From positions 248,001 through 312,000 of the forward strand of contig NZ_JABXOF010000004.1 in assembly GCF_013375155.1 (NCBI RefSeq): DNA of 64,000 nt, given 5' to 3'. Made by a program: the position numbers and the translations under genes. The notes beneath the pieces were generated by a model. The model was not told where the DNA came from, did no database searches, and saw only the letters and a list, made by a program, of their open reading frames with translations. Source of the DNA: Serratia ureilytica (lineage in GTDB: Bacteria; Pseudomonadota; Gammaproteobacteria; Enterobacterales; Enterobacteriaceae). This document shows, one piece after another, positions 1-8,167 of this stretch (positions are counted from its first letter, which is position 1; each line of letters starts with the position of its first letter).

Positions 1-619
1 CGTGCGCCCCGTTCTGGTAATACTTACGGCGGAACAGCGTCGCCGCCTCATTCAGCCAGGCGGAGTTAAGCGCGCTGAGGTACTCCGGCAGGCCGTACAG
101 TTCCTGATTGATGTCCGGCTCAATCAGGTGGAAAACGCTGTCGGTCTTGAAGCGGTGCGCCTCTTTCCAGTCCTGCACAAACCAGTAAGCCCCGCGCTCC
201 ACCCCGCGCCGTGTGTACTTGGCCGGGGAGGATTTCAGCTGCAGCGGCGCGCCGAGCCGGTTTTGGCGCTCTTCTAAATAGGCGTTGCCGAACACCAGAT
301 AATCCAGCGCATAGCGGCTAAACTCCTGCTGACTTAACAGCCGGTGCGGGATAAACGTTGACGCTAAAATATTGCGCTTAACGTACATCGGCGAGCTGTG
401 ATGCACGGCGGCGCGCACGCTGCGCGCCAGCCCGTCGAATGAGATCGGCGGCTCGTACCACTTGCCATTTGTCGTGCATTCGATGTAATCCAGAATTTCC
501 CGCTTATCCAGCACCGCGGACGGCTCGCCAAAGGTAAAAGCCTCAAAATCCTGCTTCTGCTCTGCTGTTGGGGCTGGCGCCGGTGTGGTAAATGCCTTGC
601 GGCCTTTGCGTTTGCTCAT
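1..619 (-). CDS. Q: Phage portal protein gpQ, N-terminal part (truncated by window edge)
   Basis: Reading leftwards from ATG at 619, the frame stays open for 206 codons to the window edge. The translation begins MSKRKGRKAFTTP and contains the P2-portal stretches FTFGEPSAVLDKREI, YLVFGNAYLE and FHLIEPDINQELYG. The portal forms the dodecameric DNA entry vertex of the capsid, docks the terminase during packaging and later joins the tail. The start codon overlaps the stop of the terminase ATPase gene by one base (TGATG), so the two are translationally coupled in the leftward P-Q late operon. P2 gpQ is about 344 residues, so roughly 140 residues lie outside. Confidence 0.93.
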   Translation of the reverse strand, partial: MSKRKGRKAFTTPAPAPTAEQKQDFEAFTFGEPSAVLDKREILDYIECTTNGKWYEPPISFDGLARSVRAAVHHSSPMYVKRNILASTFIPHRLLSQQEFSRYALDYLVFGNAYLEERQNRLGAPLQLKSSPAKYTRRGVERGAYWFVQDWKEAHRFKTDSVFHLIEPDINQELYGLPEYLSALNSAWLNEAATLFRRKYYQNGAH

Positions 620-2391
620 CAGTAAAACTCCAAAATATTCGGGCTGCTGTGGCCGCTGCCTGCGGTCAGCGGTTCGTTTAAGAGGGCGTGCATGATTGCC
701 CACGCGACATCGGCGTGGCTGGCTTCTTCGCTGCGGCTGGCGGTGTAGGTTGAGCGCGCGCCGCTGGCGGTCATGGTTTTGCGGATCGCCATAAAGGCGG
801 CGGTGATGTCGGTGTGGCTGGTGTCGTATTCCAGACAGCCGCGCCCGATGGTGTCTTTTGCCTTCAGCACCATGGCGGTTTTGATTTCCGGGGTGTATTT
901 GATTTCCCGCGCGGCCGGGAAGAACTCGCGCACCAACTGGAAAACACCTTGGCCGACGGTGGTCGCATCGATACCGATGTACTCCACGCAGTATTTTTCG
1001 GTAAGGTCTTTTATCTTCTGGGCCTGAGCGGCAAAGTTCATGCCCTGCCACTGGTGGCGCTCCAGCACGCGGAACTTGCCCCCGGCCACCATTGGCGGCG
1101 CGATCACCGCGCACCCGGCGCTGTCGCCGCCGTTGGCTTCCGATGGGTCGTAACCGATCCACACCGGGCGATAACCGAACGGCCGCACGGCGTATGGGTT
1201 GAAGTCCTCCCACTCTTCCAGCGTATCGACCATGCAGCCTTGCAGCTCGGCGAACGGGAATACCGACGCGGTATCGTCCACAAACTCACACATCAGCAGG
1301 TTCTGATACTCTGCCGGGCTGTATTCGAGCGACAGCTGATCGAGGTCGAACAGGTTACAGCCGCCGGTCAGCGCATCCTCAACCGTGACAATCTGGCGCC
1401 ATTGCCCATCACCGCACAGCACGCCTTTTGACAGGTGGCTGTGGCTGAGGTCGAGTTGAACGTGATCGGCTTTACTGCGGCGGCCTTTGTTGAACAGTTC
1501 CCCCGACCAGAACGGATAAGCGGAGTGCGCCAGACTCGACGGCGTGGAAAAGTAGGTAGTGCGCCACCGCTTGTGCAGCGACATCCCGCTGGCGACTTTG
1601 CGCAGCTCCTGGAATTTCGGGATCCAGAAATACTCATCAAGATACAGATTGCCGGTGTAGCTCTGCGCGGTGCGCACGTTGGTGCCGAGGAACATCAGGC
1701 GGGCGCCGTTCGGCAGCACCATCGGATCGCCTTTCAGGTCAACCTCGACCAGCCGGGCAAAATCAATGATGTAATTGCGGAACACATGCGCCTGCGCCTT
1801 ACTGGCCGACAGGAAAATCTGATTGCGGCCGGTGGTCAGCGCATCGAGCAACGCCTCGCGGGCAAAGAAGAACGTGGCGCCGATCTGGCGCGATTTCAGG
1901 ATGTTGCGGATACGGTGTTGCAGCCCGGCGCGATACCACCCCATCTGATATTCGAAGGTGGTTTCTGTGAAGATGCTTTGCAGCTTCTCCACGGCGGCCT
2001 CGCTGAACACGTTGCGCTCGGCGGGCTTGCGCTCGCCTTTGTTGCGGTTGGCGACGTTCGGGTTTAAGTCCGCCTCGTTACCGGTCGCCGAATAGCGATT
2101 AACCCGCGCCAGCCGTTCAATCTGGCGGCCCAACAGGTCGATTTCTTTGAAGTCTTTCCCCTCCTTGACGTCTTTCATGATGAGCTGAATCAACCGCGCT
2201 TCCATGCTTTGTTCCACGCGGGAAATGGGCGCGATGTCGTCCCATTTATCGCGCAGTTTCCAGCTCTGCACGGTCGGCCCCTTGAGGTTCAGCGTTTCCG
2301 CAATTTGGCGCACAGAAAAGCCCTGCCAGTAGAGCAAGGCAGCTTGGCGGCGCGGATCGCTGATGATGGTTGTTGCCGGTGTCGTATTCAT
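619..2391 (-). CDS. P: Terminase large subunit, ATPase gpP
   Basis: 590 residues, the same length as P2 gpP. It powers DNA packaging into the procapsid and, with gpM, cuts cos. An N-terminal helix-turn-helix (about 18-48) precedes the ATPase core: Walker-A-like SRQIGAT at 167-173 and Walker-B-like LYLDEY near 249-254. A nuclease-type acidic motif, GYDPSEANGGD, begins near 413. The start at 2391 was chosen by similarity to P2 gpP (ISDPRRQAALLYWQGFS). It has no Shine-Dalgarno, whereas an in-frame ATG at 2427 has AAGGG four bases upstream and would add 12 residues. Transcribed leftwards from the late promoter shared with O. Confidence 0.93.
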   Translation of the reverse strand: MNTTPATTIISDPRRQAALLYWQGFSVRQIAETLNLKGPTVQSWKLRDKWDDIAPISRVEQSMEARLIQLIMKDVKEGKDFKEIDLLGRQIERLARVNRYSATGNEADLNPNVANRNKGERKPAERNVFSEAAVEKLQSIFTETTFEYQMGWYRAGLQHRIRNILKSRQIGATFFFAREALLDALTTGRNQIFLSASKAQAHVFRNYIIDFARLVEVDLKGDPMVLPNGARLMFLGTNVRTAQSYTGNLYLDEYFWIPKFQELRKVASGMSLHKRWRTTYFSTPSSLAHSAYPFWSGELFNKGRRSKADHVQLDLSHSHLSKGVLCGDGQWRQIVTVEDALTGGCNLFDLDQLSLEYSPAEYQNLLMCEFVDDTASVFPFAELQGCMVDTLEEWEDFNPYAVRPFGYRPVWIGYDPSEANGGDSAGCAVIAPPMVAGGKFRVLERHQWQGMNFAAQAQKIKDLTEKYCVEYIGIDATTVGQGVFQLVREFFPAAREIKYTPEIKTAMVLKAKDTIGRGCLEYDTSHTDITAAFMAIRKTMTASGARSTYTASRSEEASHADVAWAIMHALLNEPLTAGSGHSSPNILEFY

Positions 2392-2398
2392 GCCGCCA

Positions 2399-2496
2399 AG
2401 GCTACGAAAGCGCCGGGCGACTCGCATTAAGCCCTTGTTGTGCCTCAGATCTTCCAACCGCAACGCGTTGAGACGCGGCGCCATTCCCCCGAAACT
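2399..2496. promoter_or_regulatory. Divergent late promoters PP/PO with Ogr-type box
   Basis: The box is TTGT-N12-CCAA at 2438-2457, matching the P2 activator site TTGT-N12-ACAA at 7 of 8 positions. It is nearly symmetric, so the other strand reads TTGG-N12-ACAA. Placing -10 hexamers 53 bases from the box start gives GAAACT at 2491-2496 for O and TAGCCT at 2404-2399 for P. Both are weak and neither has a -35, as expected for Ogr-dependent promoters. The box sequence is almost identical to that before V. Confidence 0.7.
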
Positions 2497-2533
2497 AGCC
2501 CCGAACCCAATCACCACAACCGGAGCCGTTTAC

Positions 2534-3349
2534 ATGGCAAAGAAAGTTACTAAGTTTTTCCGCATCGGCGTTGAAGGCGACACCGTTGACGGCCGCGAGA
2601 TCGGCGCTGCGGATATTCAGCAGATGGCCGCGACCTACAGCACGAAGGTGTACGGCGCCCGTATCAACATGGAGCACATCAAGGGGATTTTGCCGGATGG
2701 CTATTTTCGTCGTTACGGCGGCGTGGTTGAGCTGAAGGCCGAAAAAATCGACGAGCCGGACGAACCGCTGTTGCACGGCAAGTGGGCGCTGTACGCCAGT
2801 CTGGCCCCGACCGCCGATCTGGTGTCGATGGTCGGCGCGGGCCAAAAAGTTTTCACCTCGATGGAGATCCGCCGCGATTTCGCCAAAACCGGCAAGTCTT
2901 ATCTGGTCGGGTTGGCCGTCACCGATGATCCGGCGAGCCTCGGCACTGACATGCTGGAGTTCAGCCGCCGCCACGAGAACGTCGAGTTCTCCGCGCCGCT
3001 GGAAGTCTGTTTCGATTTTGAGCCGGTCGCTGACCCGGAAACCTCATTCTCTGCCCGCATCAAAGCGATGTTTAGCCGCAAGCAGGCCACCGACGATGTG
3101 CGCTTTGGTGAGATGGAAGGCGCCGTGATGACCGTGGCCGAACAGTTACAGGACGCGGACACCCGCTTTACCGAGACGTTAGCCGTATTGAGTGAGCAGG
3201 TTGCCGACCTCAAGCAACAGGTAAAAACCGGCAGCGATGCGTTCAGCGCGCTGCAAGCCCAGCTTTCCACCTCGGAAGATTTCAGCCAGCAGGCCCGCCC
3301 GGAGGCCACCGGCGGCAACAGCGCGCAAGACGTGCTGACCGACTGCTAA
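2534..3349 (+). CDS. O: Capsid scaffolding protein / prohead protease gpO
   Basis: 271 residues (P2 gpO 284). It directs capsid assembly through its C-terminal scaffold and cleaves capsid, portal and itself through an N-terminal serine protease. The residues matching the P2 catalytic triad are visible: D19, H48 (RINMEHIKG) and S109 (VFTSMEI, two residues later than P2 S107 because of a small insertion). The C-terminal third is charged and helical, with a predicted coiled coil (EQLQDADTRF to LSEQVADLKQQ). Start at ATG 2534 with GGAG eight bases upstream; the in-frame upstream extension is promoter DNA. First gene of the rightward capsid operon. Confidence 0.95.
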   Translation: MAKKVTKFFRIGVEGDTVDGREIGAADIQQMAATYSTKVYGARINMEHIKGILPDGYFRRYGGVVELKAEKIDEPDEPLLHGKWALYASLAPTADLVSMVGAGQKVFTSMEIRRDFAKTGKSYLVGLAVTDDPASLGTDMLEFSRRHENVEFSAPLEVCFDFEPVADPETSFSARIKAMFSRKQATDDVRFGEMEGAVMTVAEQLQDADTRFTETLAVLSEQVADLKQQVKTGSDAFSALQAQLSTSEDFSQQARPEATGGNSAQDVLTDC

Positions 3350-3390
3350 GGCAGTCACACCCGATAAAACCGAACAAAACAGGAAGAAAA

Positions 3391-4575
3391 ATGCGCAAGC
3401 AAACTCGTTTTAAATTTAATGCTTTTCTGTCCCGCCTCGCCGAACTGAACGGCGTCGCCACCGGCGATCTGGATAAAAAATTCAGCGTTGAGCCGTCCGT
3501 TACGCAGACCATCATGACCCGCGTACAGGATTCCTCGACGTTCCTGACCCGCATCAATATCGTGCCGGTTAAGGAAATGAAGGGAGAGAAAGTCGGTTTA
3601 GGTGTGAGCGGCTCCATCGCCAGCACCACCGACACCGCCGGCGGCGATGAACGCGAAACGGCCGACTTTGCCTCGCTGGATGCAGAAGGCTATTTCTGCC
3701 AGCAGGTGAACTACGATTTCCACATCCGCTACAACACCCTTGACCTGTGGGCCCGTTATCAGGATTTCCAGACCCGTTTACGCGATGCAATTGTTGAACG
3801 TCAGGCGCTTGACCGCATCATGATCGGCTTTAACGGTACGCACCGCGCCAAAACCTCCAACCGCGTTAAATTCCCGCTGTTGCAAGACATCGGGCCGGGC
3901 TGGTTGCAGAAGTACCGCGAGAATGCGCCGGGCCGCGTGATGAATAAAGTCGTGGGGGAGGACGGCAGCGTGGTGTCTGAAAAAGTCCGCGTGGGCGCCG
4001 GTGGCGATTACGCCAACCTCGACGCGCTGGTGATGGATGCCACCAACACCCTGATTGCACCGTGGTATCAGGAAGACCCGGAACTGGTGGTGATCTGCGG
4101 TCGTCAATTGCTGGCCGACAAGTATTTCCCGCTGGTCAATCAGGAACAGCCCAACACCGAAGCGATGGCCGCCGATCTGATTATCAGCCAGAAACGCATC
4201 GGCAACCTGCCTGCTGTGCGTGTGCCGTACTTCCCGGCGGATGCGCTGCTGATTACGCGCATGGATAACCTGTCGATCTACTGGCAGGAGGACACGCACC
4301 GACGCCATATGGTGGAAAACTCGAAGCGTGACCGCATCGAAAACTATGAATCCATCAATGAGGATTATGTGGTGGAGGATTACGCCTGCGGCTGTCTGGT
4401 GGAGAACATTAAGCTGTTACCGACGGAACCAAAAAAAGATGAAATCGCCGAGCTGGCCGAGGCCATTGTTAAGGCGGTCAAAGTAGCCGCCGCACCAGCG
4501 GAGCCTGCCGCTGATACCGAGGTGAAAGCCCCGGAGGAAGCACCGGCAGACGACAAAGCGAAAGGCGGTAAATAA
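3391..4575 (+). CDS. N: Major capsid protein gpN
   Basis: 394 residues. The first 355 or so align with P2 gpN (MRKQTRFKFNAF, EPSVTQT, GSIASTTDTAGG, ARYQDFQ, YQEDPELVVI, RIGNLPAVRVPYFP, YESINEDYVVEDYA). HK97-fold coat protein that builds the T=7 head, normally trimmed at its N-terminus by gpO. The last 35-40 residues are an alanine-, glutamate- and lysine-rich tail ending GGK that P2 gpN (357 residues) lacks. AGGAAG lies seven bases before the ATG. It follows O after a 41-base gap. Confidence 0.96.
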   Translation: MRKQTRFKFNAFLSRLAELNGVATGDLDKKFSVEPSVTQTIMTRVQDSSTFLTRINIVPVKEMKGEKVGLGVSGSIASTTDTAGGDERETADFASLDAEGYFCQQVNYDFHIRYNTLDLWARYQDFQTRLRDAIVERQALDRIMIGFNGTHRAKTSNRVKFPLLQDIGPGWLQKYRENAPGRVMNKVVGEDGSVVSEKVRVGAGGDYANLDALVMDATNTLIAPWYQEDPELVVICGRQLLADKYFPLVNQEQPNTEAMAADLIISQKRIGNLPAVRVPYFPADALLITRMDNLSIYWQEDTHRRHMVENSKRDRIENYESINEDYVVEDYACGCLVENIKLLPTEPKKDEIAELAEAIVKAVKVAAAPAEPAADTEVKAPEEAPADDKAKGGK

Positions 4576-4577
4576 CC

Positions 4578-5237
4578 ATGACCAGCCCTGCCCGCCGTCA
4601 CCTTATGCGCCAGTCAGCGGTCGAGGCCGCGCAGCGGGAGAATGACCCGCTGCGCCACGCCAACGGCTATGAACGGATGATGCTTAAACTCAATGAAGAT
4701 AAGCGAAAGCTCAAACAGGTGCGCTCACAAGAGCGTAAGGCCGAACTCAAGCGCCAACTGCTGCCGGACTATGCCCCCTGGGTTGCCGGTGTGCTGGCCG
4801 AAGGTCGCGGCGCGCAGGACGCCATTCTGATGACGGTCATGATCTGGCGTCTGGATGCCGGGGACATTCCCGGCGCGCTGGACATCGCCCGCTATGCGCT
4901 GCGTTACCAGTTGGCGCCGCCGGGCAATTTCGCGCGCTCCACGCCATACCTCATCGCAGAAGACGTCGCCGAGTCTGCCACCCGCGCCTTTGAGGCCGGG
5001 GAGCCGGTCAACATTGACCACCTCACGCAGACGATGGAACTCACCGACGCAGAAGACATGCCCGACCAAGTGCGCGCCAAGTTGCACAAAATCACCGGGT
5101 ACGTCTTGCGCGCGGCGGGCAGGGCTGAACTGGCATTGAACCACCTTAAGCGTGCGCTGCAGTTGCATAACGGCTGCGGCGTGAAAAAGGACATTGAACG
5201 GCTGGAGCGGGCGATACGCACCGTCGCCAGCCGCTGA
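4578..5237 (+). CDS. M: Terminase small subunit gpM
   Basis: 219 residues (P2 gpM 247). Endonuclease/DNA-recognition subunit that cuts cos to give cohesive ends. Family hallmarks are the basic N-terminus (MTSPARRHLMRQ), the helical stretch KRQLLPDYAPWVAGVL and the conserved block MTVMIWRLDAGD, followed by ALDIARYALRYQL. It starts two bases after the capsid gene stop. The C-terminus (KKDIERLERAIR) is basic and helical. Confidence 0.93.
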   Translation: MTSPARRHLMRQSAVEAAQRENDPLRHANGYERMMLKLNEDKRKLKQVRSQERKAELKRQLLPDYAPWVAGVLAEGRGAQDAILMTVMIWRLDAGDIPGALDIARYALRYQLAPPGNFARSTPYLIAEDVAESATRAFEAGEPVNIDHLTQTMELTDAEDMPDQVRAKLHKITGYVLRAAGRAELALNHLKRALQLHNGCGVKKDIERLERAIRTVASR

Positions 5238-5330
5238 CAGAACGCGCCCCGCGCCGGGCGGCACGACGGCCGCGACAGGTTTCACCTCGTTAACGCCGTC
5301 GTCCACCGCCCCCTAACTTTCTGAGGTCAT

Positions 5331-5819
5331 ATGAGCACCGTTGTGATCCAACGGCCACGCCCGGACGCGCCAGCACCGCGCCCGGAGGATGAGCCGATCG
5401 TTAAAAACGTCTTTTTCTGGCCGGACATTGACCCGGCGGACGTGCGCGACGTGATGCGCATTGAAGGCACAATCACCGCCCCGCGCCTGCGGCTGGCAAT
5501 TAAAAGCGCGATCGCGGAGGTGAACGCCGAATTGTTCATTTTCCGCCGCGACCAGATGGCCGACGGCTATCAGCGGCTTGAGGATGTGCCGGGCGAACAG
5601 CTCGACGGCGAAAGCGTGCGGGTGAGCGAATACCGCAACGCGGTCAGCGCAATGACCATGGCGACGCTCTCGGAGCAATACCGCAGTTTCGACACCACCG
5701 CCACCGGCGGCCGCAAGGCTGATGTGGTTGAAGCCTCGATCGGTGAGTTGTGGCGCAACGCCCGCAACGCGATCAGTAACGTGGCCGAGCGTAGCCACTG
5801 CATCATCGGACTGCTCTGA
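5331..5819 (+). CDS. L: Head completion/stabilisation protein gpL
   Basis: 162 residues (P2 gpL 169). Caps the filled head at the portal before tail joining. The translation shows the P2-L pattern: proline-rich N-terminus, FFWPDIDPADVRDVMRI, LRLAIKSAIAEVN, and a conserved end with WRNARNAISNV. A 93-base gap separates it from M and contains a stray copy of the GCGCCGGGCG motif (5251-5260) seen at the V and F late promoters, but no Ogr box. The stop overlaps the start of X (TGATG). Confidence 0.93.
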   Translation: MSTVVIQRPRPDAPAPRPEDEPIVKNVFFWPDIDPADVRDVMRIEGTITAPRLRLAIKSAIAEVNAELFIFRRDQMADGYQRLEDVPGEQLDGESVRVSEYRNAVSAMTMATLSEQYRSFDTTATGGRKADVVEASIGELWRNARNAISNVAERSHCIIGLL

Positions 5820-6022
5820 TGAGAGTCTACGCTCTGCAGGGCGACACCGTTGACGCGATTTGCTGGCGCTACTACGGGCGCACGCAGGGCGTGGTTGAGC
5901 AGGTTTATTCGCTAAATGAAGGGCTGGCCGCTGCTGGGGCAATATTGCCCCACGGCCACCCGGTAGAGCTGCCGGACGTGACCGCCGCGCCGCAGCGTGA
6001 AACCGTCAATTTATGGGATTAG
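5819..6022 (+). CDS. X: Tail protein gpX (LysM-like)
   Basis: 67 residues, the same size as P2 gpX. Essential small tail protein with a LysM-like fold, seen as YALQGDTVDAICWRYYG at 4-20 followed by a GHPVELPD segment. Probably acts at the tail tip. It overlaps L by one base and its stop overlaps the holin start by ten bases, so it is translated as part of the chain L-X-holin-endolysin. Confidence 0.92.
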   Translation: MRVYALQGDTVDAICWRYYGRTQGVVEQVYSLNEGLAAAGAILPHGHPVELPDVTAAPQRETVNLWD

Positions 6023-6234
6023 CAATGGAGAAAATTACGTCGTGGGTGGCCTATACCGTAGCGGCCTTTCTCGCTTGGATTGGCCGATACAGTCCGCAGG
6101 ACATCGCCTTTATGGTCGGCGCCGCCGTTGGCGTTGGGACGTTCCTCGTTAACTGGTACTACCGCCGCAAAAGCTACCAGCTGTTGAACAAGCTAGGCGT
6201 TAGCCGGAGGGTTTACGATGAACTCAATCGCTAA
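6013..6234 (+). CDS. Holin (HP1/S21-like, two membrane segments)
   Basis: 73 residues with two hydrophobic segments (about 9-23 and 31-49) and a basic C-terminal tail (YYRRKSYQLLNK). It starts MGLAMEKITSWVAYT, which recalls the MEKITT start of the phage 21 holin. Holins set lysis timing by making inner-membrane lesions; with a SAR endolysin downstream, small pinholes that depolarise the membrane would suffice. Two in-frame starts, ATG 6013 and ATG 6025, could give a long and a short form as in lambda S and S21, but nothing shows both are used. Not similar to P2 gpY. Overlaps X by 10 and the endolysin by 17 bases. Confidence 0.85.
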   Translation: MGLAMEKITSWVAYTVAAFLAWIGRYSPQDIAFMVGAAVGVGTFLVNWYYRRKSYQLLNKLGVSRRVYDELNR

Positions 6235-6730
6235 ACGCTGCAGCGTGGCCGCCGTGCTGGCGCTGGCGGTGCTGCTGCCGCAATTCAGCGCACTGCAGAT
6301 CTCTGAGGCCGGGTTGCGACTGCTGGCCGATTTCGAGGGCTGTCGTTTATCCCCTTACCAGTGTCAGGCGGGCGTCTGGACAAGCGGCATCGGCCACACG
6401 GCCGGGGTAAAGCCCGGCGCGGTTATCAGCGAGCGCCAAGCTGCCGTTAACCTCGTCGCCGACGTGTATCGCGTGGAGCGCGGCATAGGCCGCTGTATGC
6501 CTGTCACGATGCCGCCGCCGGTTTATGACGCGGTGGTGTCCTTTGCCTTTAACGTCGGCGTCACGGCCGCTTGCGGCTCTACGCTGGCCGGTTTCATCAA
6601 GCGGCAGGACTGGCGCAACGCGTGCCAGCAGTTGCCGCGCTGGGTGTTCGTCAACGGCGTCAAATCGCCGGGGCTGGAACGGCGCCGGGCGGCGGAGCTG
6701 GCCCACTGCCTGATCGGGGCCGCGCCATGA
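6218..6730 (+). CDS. SAR endolysin, T4-type lysozyme (GH24) with catalytic Cys
   Basis: 170 residues. Cleaves the peptidoglycan glycan chain. The N-terminus (about 5-25) is a weakly hydrophobic, alanine-rich signal-anchor-release segment, so secretion would not need holin lesions. The catalytic pattern E-8-C-5-T is E40, C49 and T55 (FEGCRLSPYQC, then GVWTSGIGHT). C49 replaces the usual Asp, with extra cysteines C42 and C8 in the SAR segment. This closely matches phage P1 Lyz (EGCRRDPYMC, VWTDGIGNT), whose cysteines hold the membrane-bound form inactive by disulphide. GGAGG precedes the ATG; the stop overlaps the spanin start (ATGA). Confidence 0.92.
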   Translation: MNSIAKRCSVAAVLALAVLLPQFSALQISEAGLRLLADFEGCRLSPYQCQAGVWTSGIGHTAGVKPGAVISERQAAVNLVADVYRVERGIGRCMPVTMPPPVYDAVVSFAFNVGVTAACGSTLAGFIKRQDWRNACQQLPRWVFVNGVKSPGLERRRAAELAHCLIGAAP

Positions 6731-7155
6731 GCCGCGCGATCGGCTGGTTTCTGGTGCTGGCGCTGGTCGTCGCCGGTTGGATGAAATGGCAGGTTGTCAC
6801 GTTGGGGGAACGGCTGGAAAGCGCCCGGCAGGAGAACGGCCGGATTGCGGCGGCGCTGACCGATACCCGCGCGGCGATCGACACGCTGCAGGCGGCGGCA
6901 GGTGTGCTGGCGCAGGAAGAGGAAAAGTTAAGGGGCGACCTAAACGCCGCGCACCGGCTGGCACTGACGCGCGAGCAGAAAATACAGAGGCTACTCAATG
7001 AAAATCAGCAATTACGCGATTGGTTTAACACTGCTTTGCCTGCTGACGTTGCCCGGCTGCACCAGCGCCCCGGCTTCACCGGCGTCGCGGATTATCTACG
7101 TTGGCTGTCCGAAAGTGAGTCCGTGCCAAATCCCGGCCAGCCGCCCGGCGACTAA
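6727..7155 (+). CDS. lysB: Inner-membrane spanin subunit (LysB/Rz-like)
   Basis: 142 residues (P2 LysB 141). One N-terminal membrane segment (about 5-20, IGWFLVLALVVAGWM) is followed by a long periplasmic coiled coil (about 25-110) and a C-terminal domain with DWFNTALPADVARL, typical of Rz/LysB i-spanins. Pairs with the lipoprotein below to fuse inner and outer membranes in the last step of lysis. ATG 6727 overlaps the endolysin stop by four bases; an open extension upstream is out-of-frame endolysin DNA. No LysA-type antiholin gene lies between endolysin and LysB, unlike P2. Confidence 0.9.
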   Translation: MSRAIGWFLVLALVVAGWMKWQVVTLGERLESARQENGRIAAALTDTRAAIDTLQAAAGVLAQEEEKLRGDLNAAHRLALTREQKIQRLLNENQQLRDWFNTALPADVARLHQRPGFTGVADYLRWLSESESVPNPGQPPGD

Positions 7156-7279
7156 CGGCGATCTGAGCGCCGATATTCGCCAGCTTGAAAACGCCTTGGC
7201 GGCCTGCGCGGTGCAGGTCGAAACGATAAAACACTGTCAGGAACAACACGATGTTAAAACCGCAACAGCTCCGCGCTGA
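6998..7279 (+). CDS. lysC: Outer-membrane spanin lipoprotein (LysC/Rz1-like)
   Basis: 93 residues in the +1 frame of lysB. Its first 158 bases lie inside lysB and the rest extends beyond. Lipoprotein signal with lipobox LPGC (lipidated C21), then a proline/serine/alanine-rich segment and extra cysteines (C37, C43, C69, C80), the pattern of o-spanins. It would bind the C-terminus of LysB across the periplasm. The last 29 bases overlap gene R. Confidence 0.88.
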   Translation: MKISNYAIGLTLLCLLTLPGCTSAPASPASRIIYVGCPKVSPCQIPASRPATNGDLSADIRQLENALAACAVQVETIKHCQEQHDVKTATAPR

Positions 7280-7727
7280 GCTGACACGCTGCCTGCCGTG
7301 GCTACAGCGCAACCCTGAAAACCTGCAAGTTCGGGTAGAGCGCGGCAATGTGGCCGCCACGCTTGCCGTCTCGCTGTCCCATGAGTACCGCTATACGCTG
7401 AACCTGCTGTTTTTGGACTATACCGGCGATCTGGATTTAATCATGGTGCCGGTTCAGGCATGGCTACGGGAAAACCAGCCGGACATCATGGCAACGGAGG
7501 AAAAGCGCCGCACCGGGATCACCTTTGCGAGCGACTTTAACAACAACGGCTCTTACGATTTCAGCGTGTCGCTGCAGCTGACCGAACGTGTTTTGGTGAA
7601 AGAGCAAGGCGATGGCGCGTTGCATGTTGAGCACCTGCCGGAGCCGCCGTTACCGGAGGACGTGACGCGGCCGATGCAGCTCTTTGTTCACGGCGAATTA
7701 GTGAGTGAATGGCATGAGCGAGCTTAA
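7251..7727 (+). CDS. R: Tail completion protein gpR
   Basis: 158 residues (P2 gpR 155). Needed to finish the tail end that joins the head. Recognised by MLKPQQLRAELTRCLPWLQRNP, RYTLNLLFLDYTGDLD and ITFASDFNNNGSYD. It overlaps lysC by 29 bases and S by 14, so lysis and tail-completion genes are tightly packed. Confidence 0.92.
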   Translation: MLKPQQLRAELTRCLPWLQRNPENLQVRVERGNVAATLAVSLSHEYRYTLNLLFLDYTGDLDLIMVPVQAWLRENQPDIMATEEKRRTGITFASDFNNNGSYDFSVSLQLTERVLVKEQGDGALHVEHLPEPPLPEDVTRPMQLFVHGELVSEWHERA

Positions 7728-8160
7728 CCCCTTTGACACCCGGCTGGCCGGGCTGATTGCCAAGCTGTCGCCGCAGTCGCGTAAGTCGCTGGCCGTTGCC
7801 GTGTCAAAGCGACTGCGCGCCGGTCAACAGCAACACATCAAACGCCAGCAGGCGCCGGACGGTACACCTTACGCGCCGCGCAAAACGCGGCTTCGCAGCA
7901 AAAAGCGCCTGCGCGATCGGGCGATGTTCTCCAAGCTGCGCACGGCCCGCTATCTGAAAGCCCAGGGCAACAGCGATGCGGCCGTGGTTGAGTTTGTCGG
8001 GCGTGTGAAACGCATGGTAAACGTTCACCATTACGGCCTGCGCGATCGGCCGACGCCGCACAGCGAGGCGGTAAAATATGAGGCCCGTCCGTTACTGGGA
8101 TTTGGCCCGGATGACGTCAAAATCATAGAAACGGCCGTGATAGAACACCTCACAGAATAA
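7714..8160 (+). CDS. S: Tail completion protein gpS
   Basis: 148 residues from the chosen ATG (P2 gpS 150). Works with gpR at the head-proximal end of the tail. Features are LAGLIAKLSPQSRKSLAVAV, a basic segment (KRLRAGQQQHIKRQQAPDGTPYAPRK, here split as two motifs) and GFGPDDVKIIE near the end. An ATG nine bases upstream (7705) is in frame and adds MNG; neither start has a strong Shine-Dalgarno. Last gene before the V promoter; no hairpin terminator was seen in the 72-base gap. Confidence 0.88.
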   Translation: MSELNPFDTRLAGLIAKLSPQSRKSLAVAVSKRLRAGQQQHIKRQQAPDGTPYAPRKTRLRSKKRLRDRAMFSKLRTARYLKAQGNSDAAVVEFVGRVKRMVNVHHYGLRDRPTPHSEAVKYEARPLLGFGPDDVKIIETAVIEHLTE

Positions 8161-8167
8161 CCCCCTG

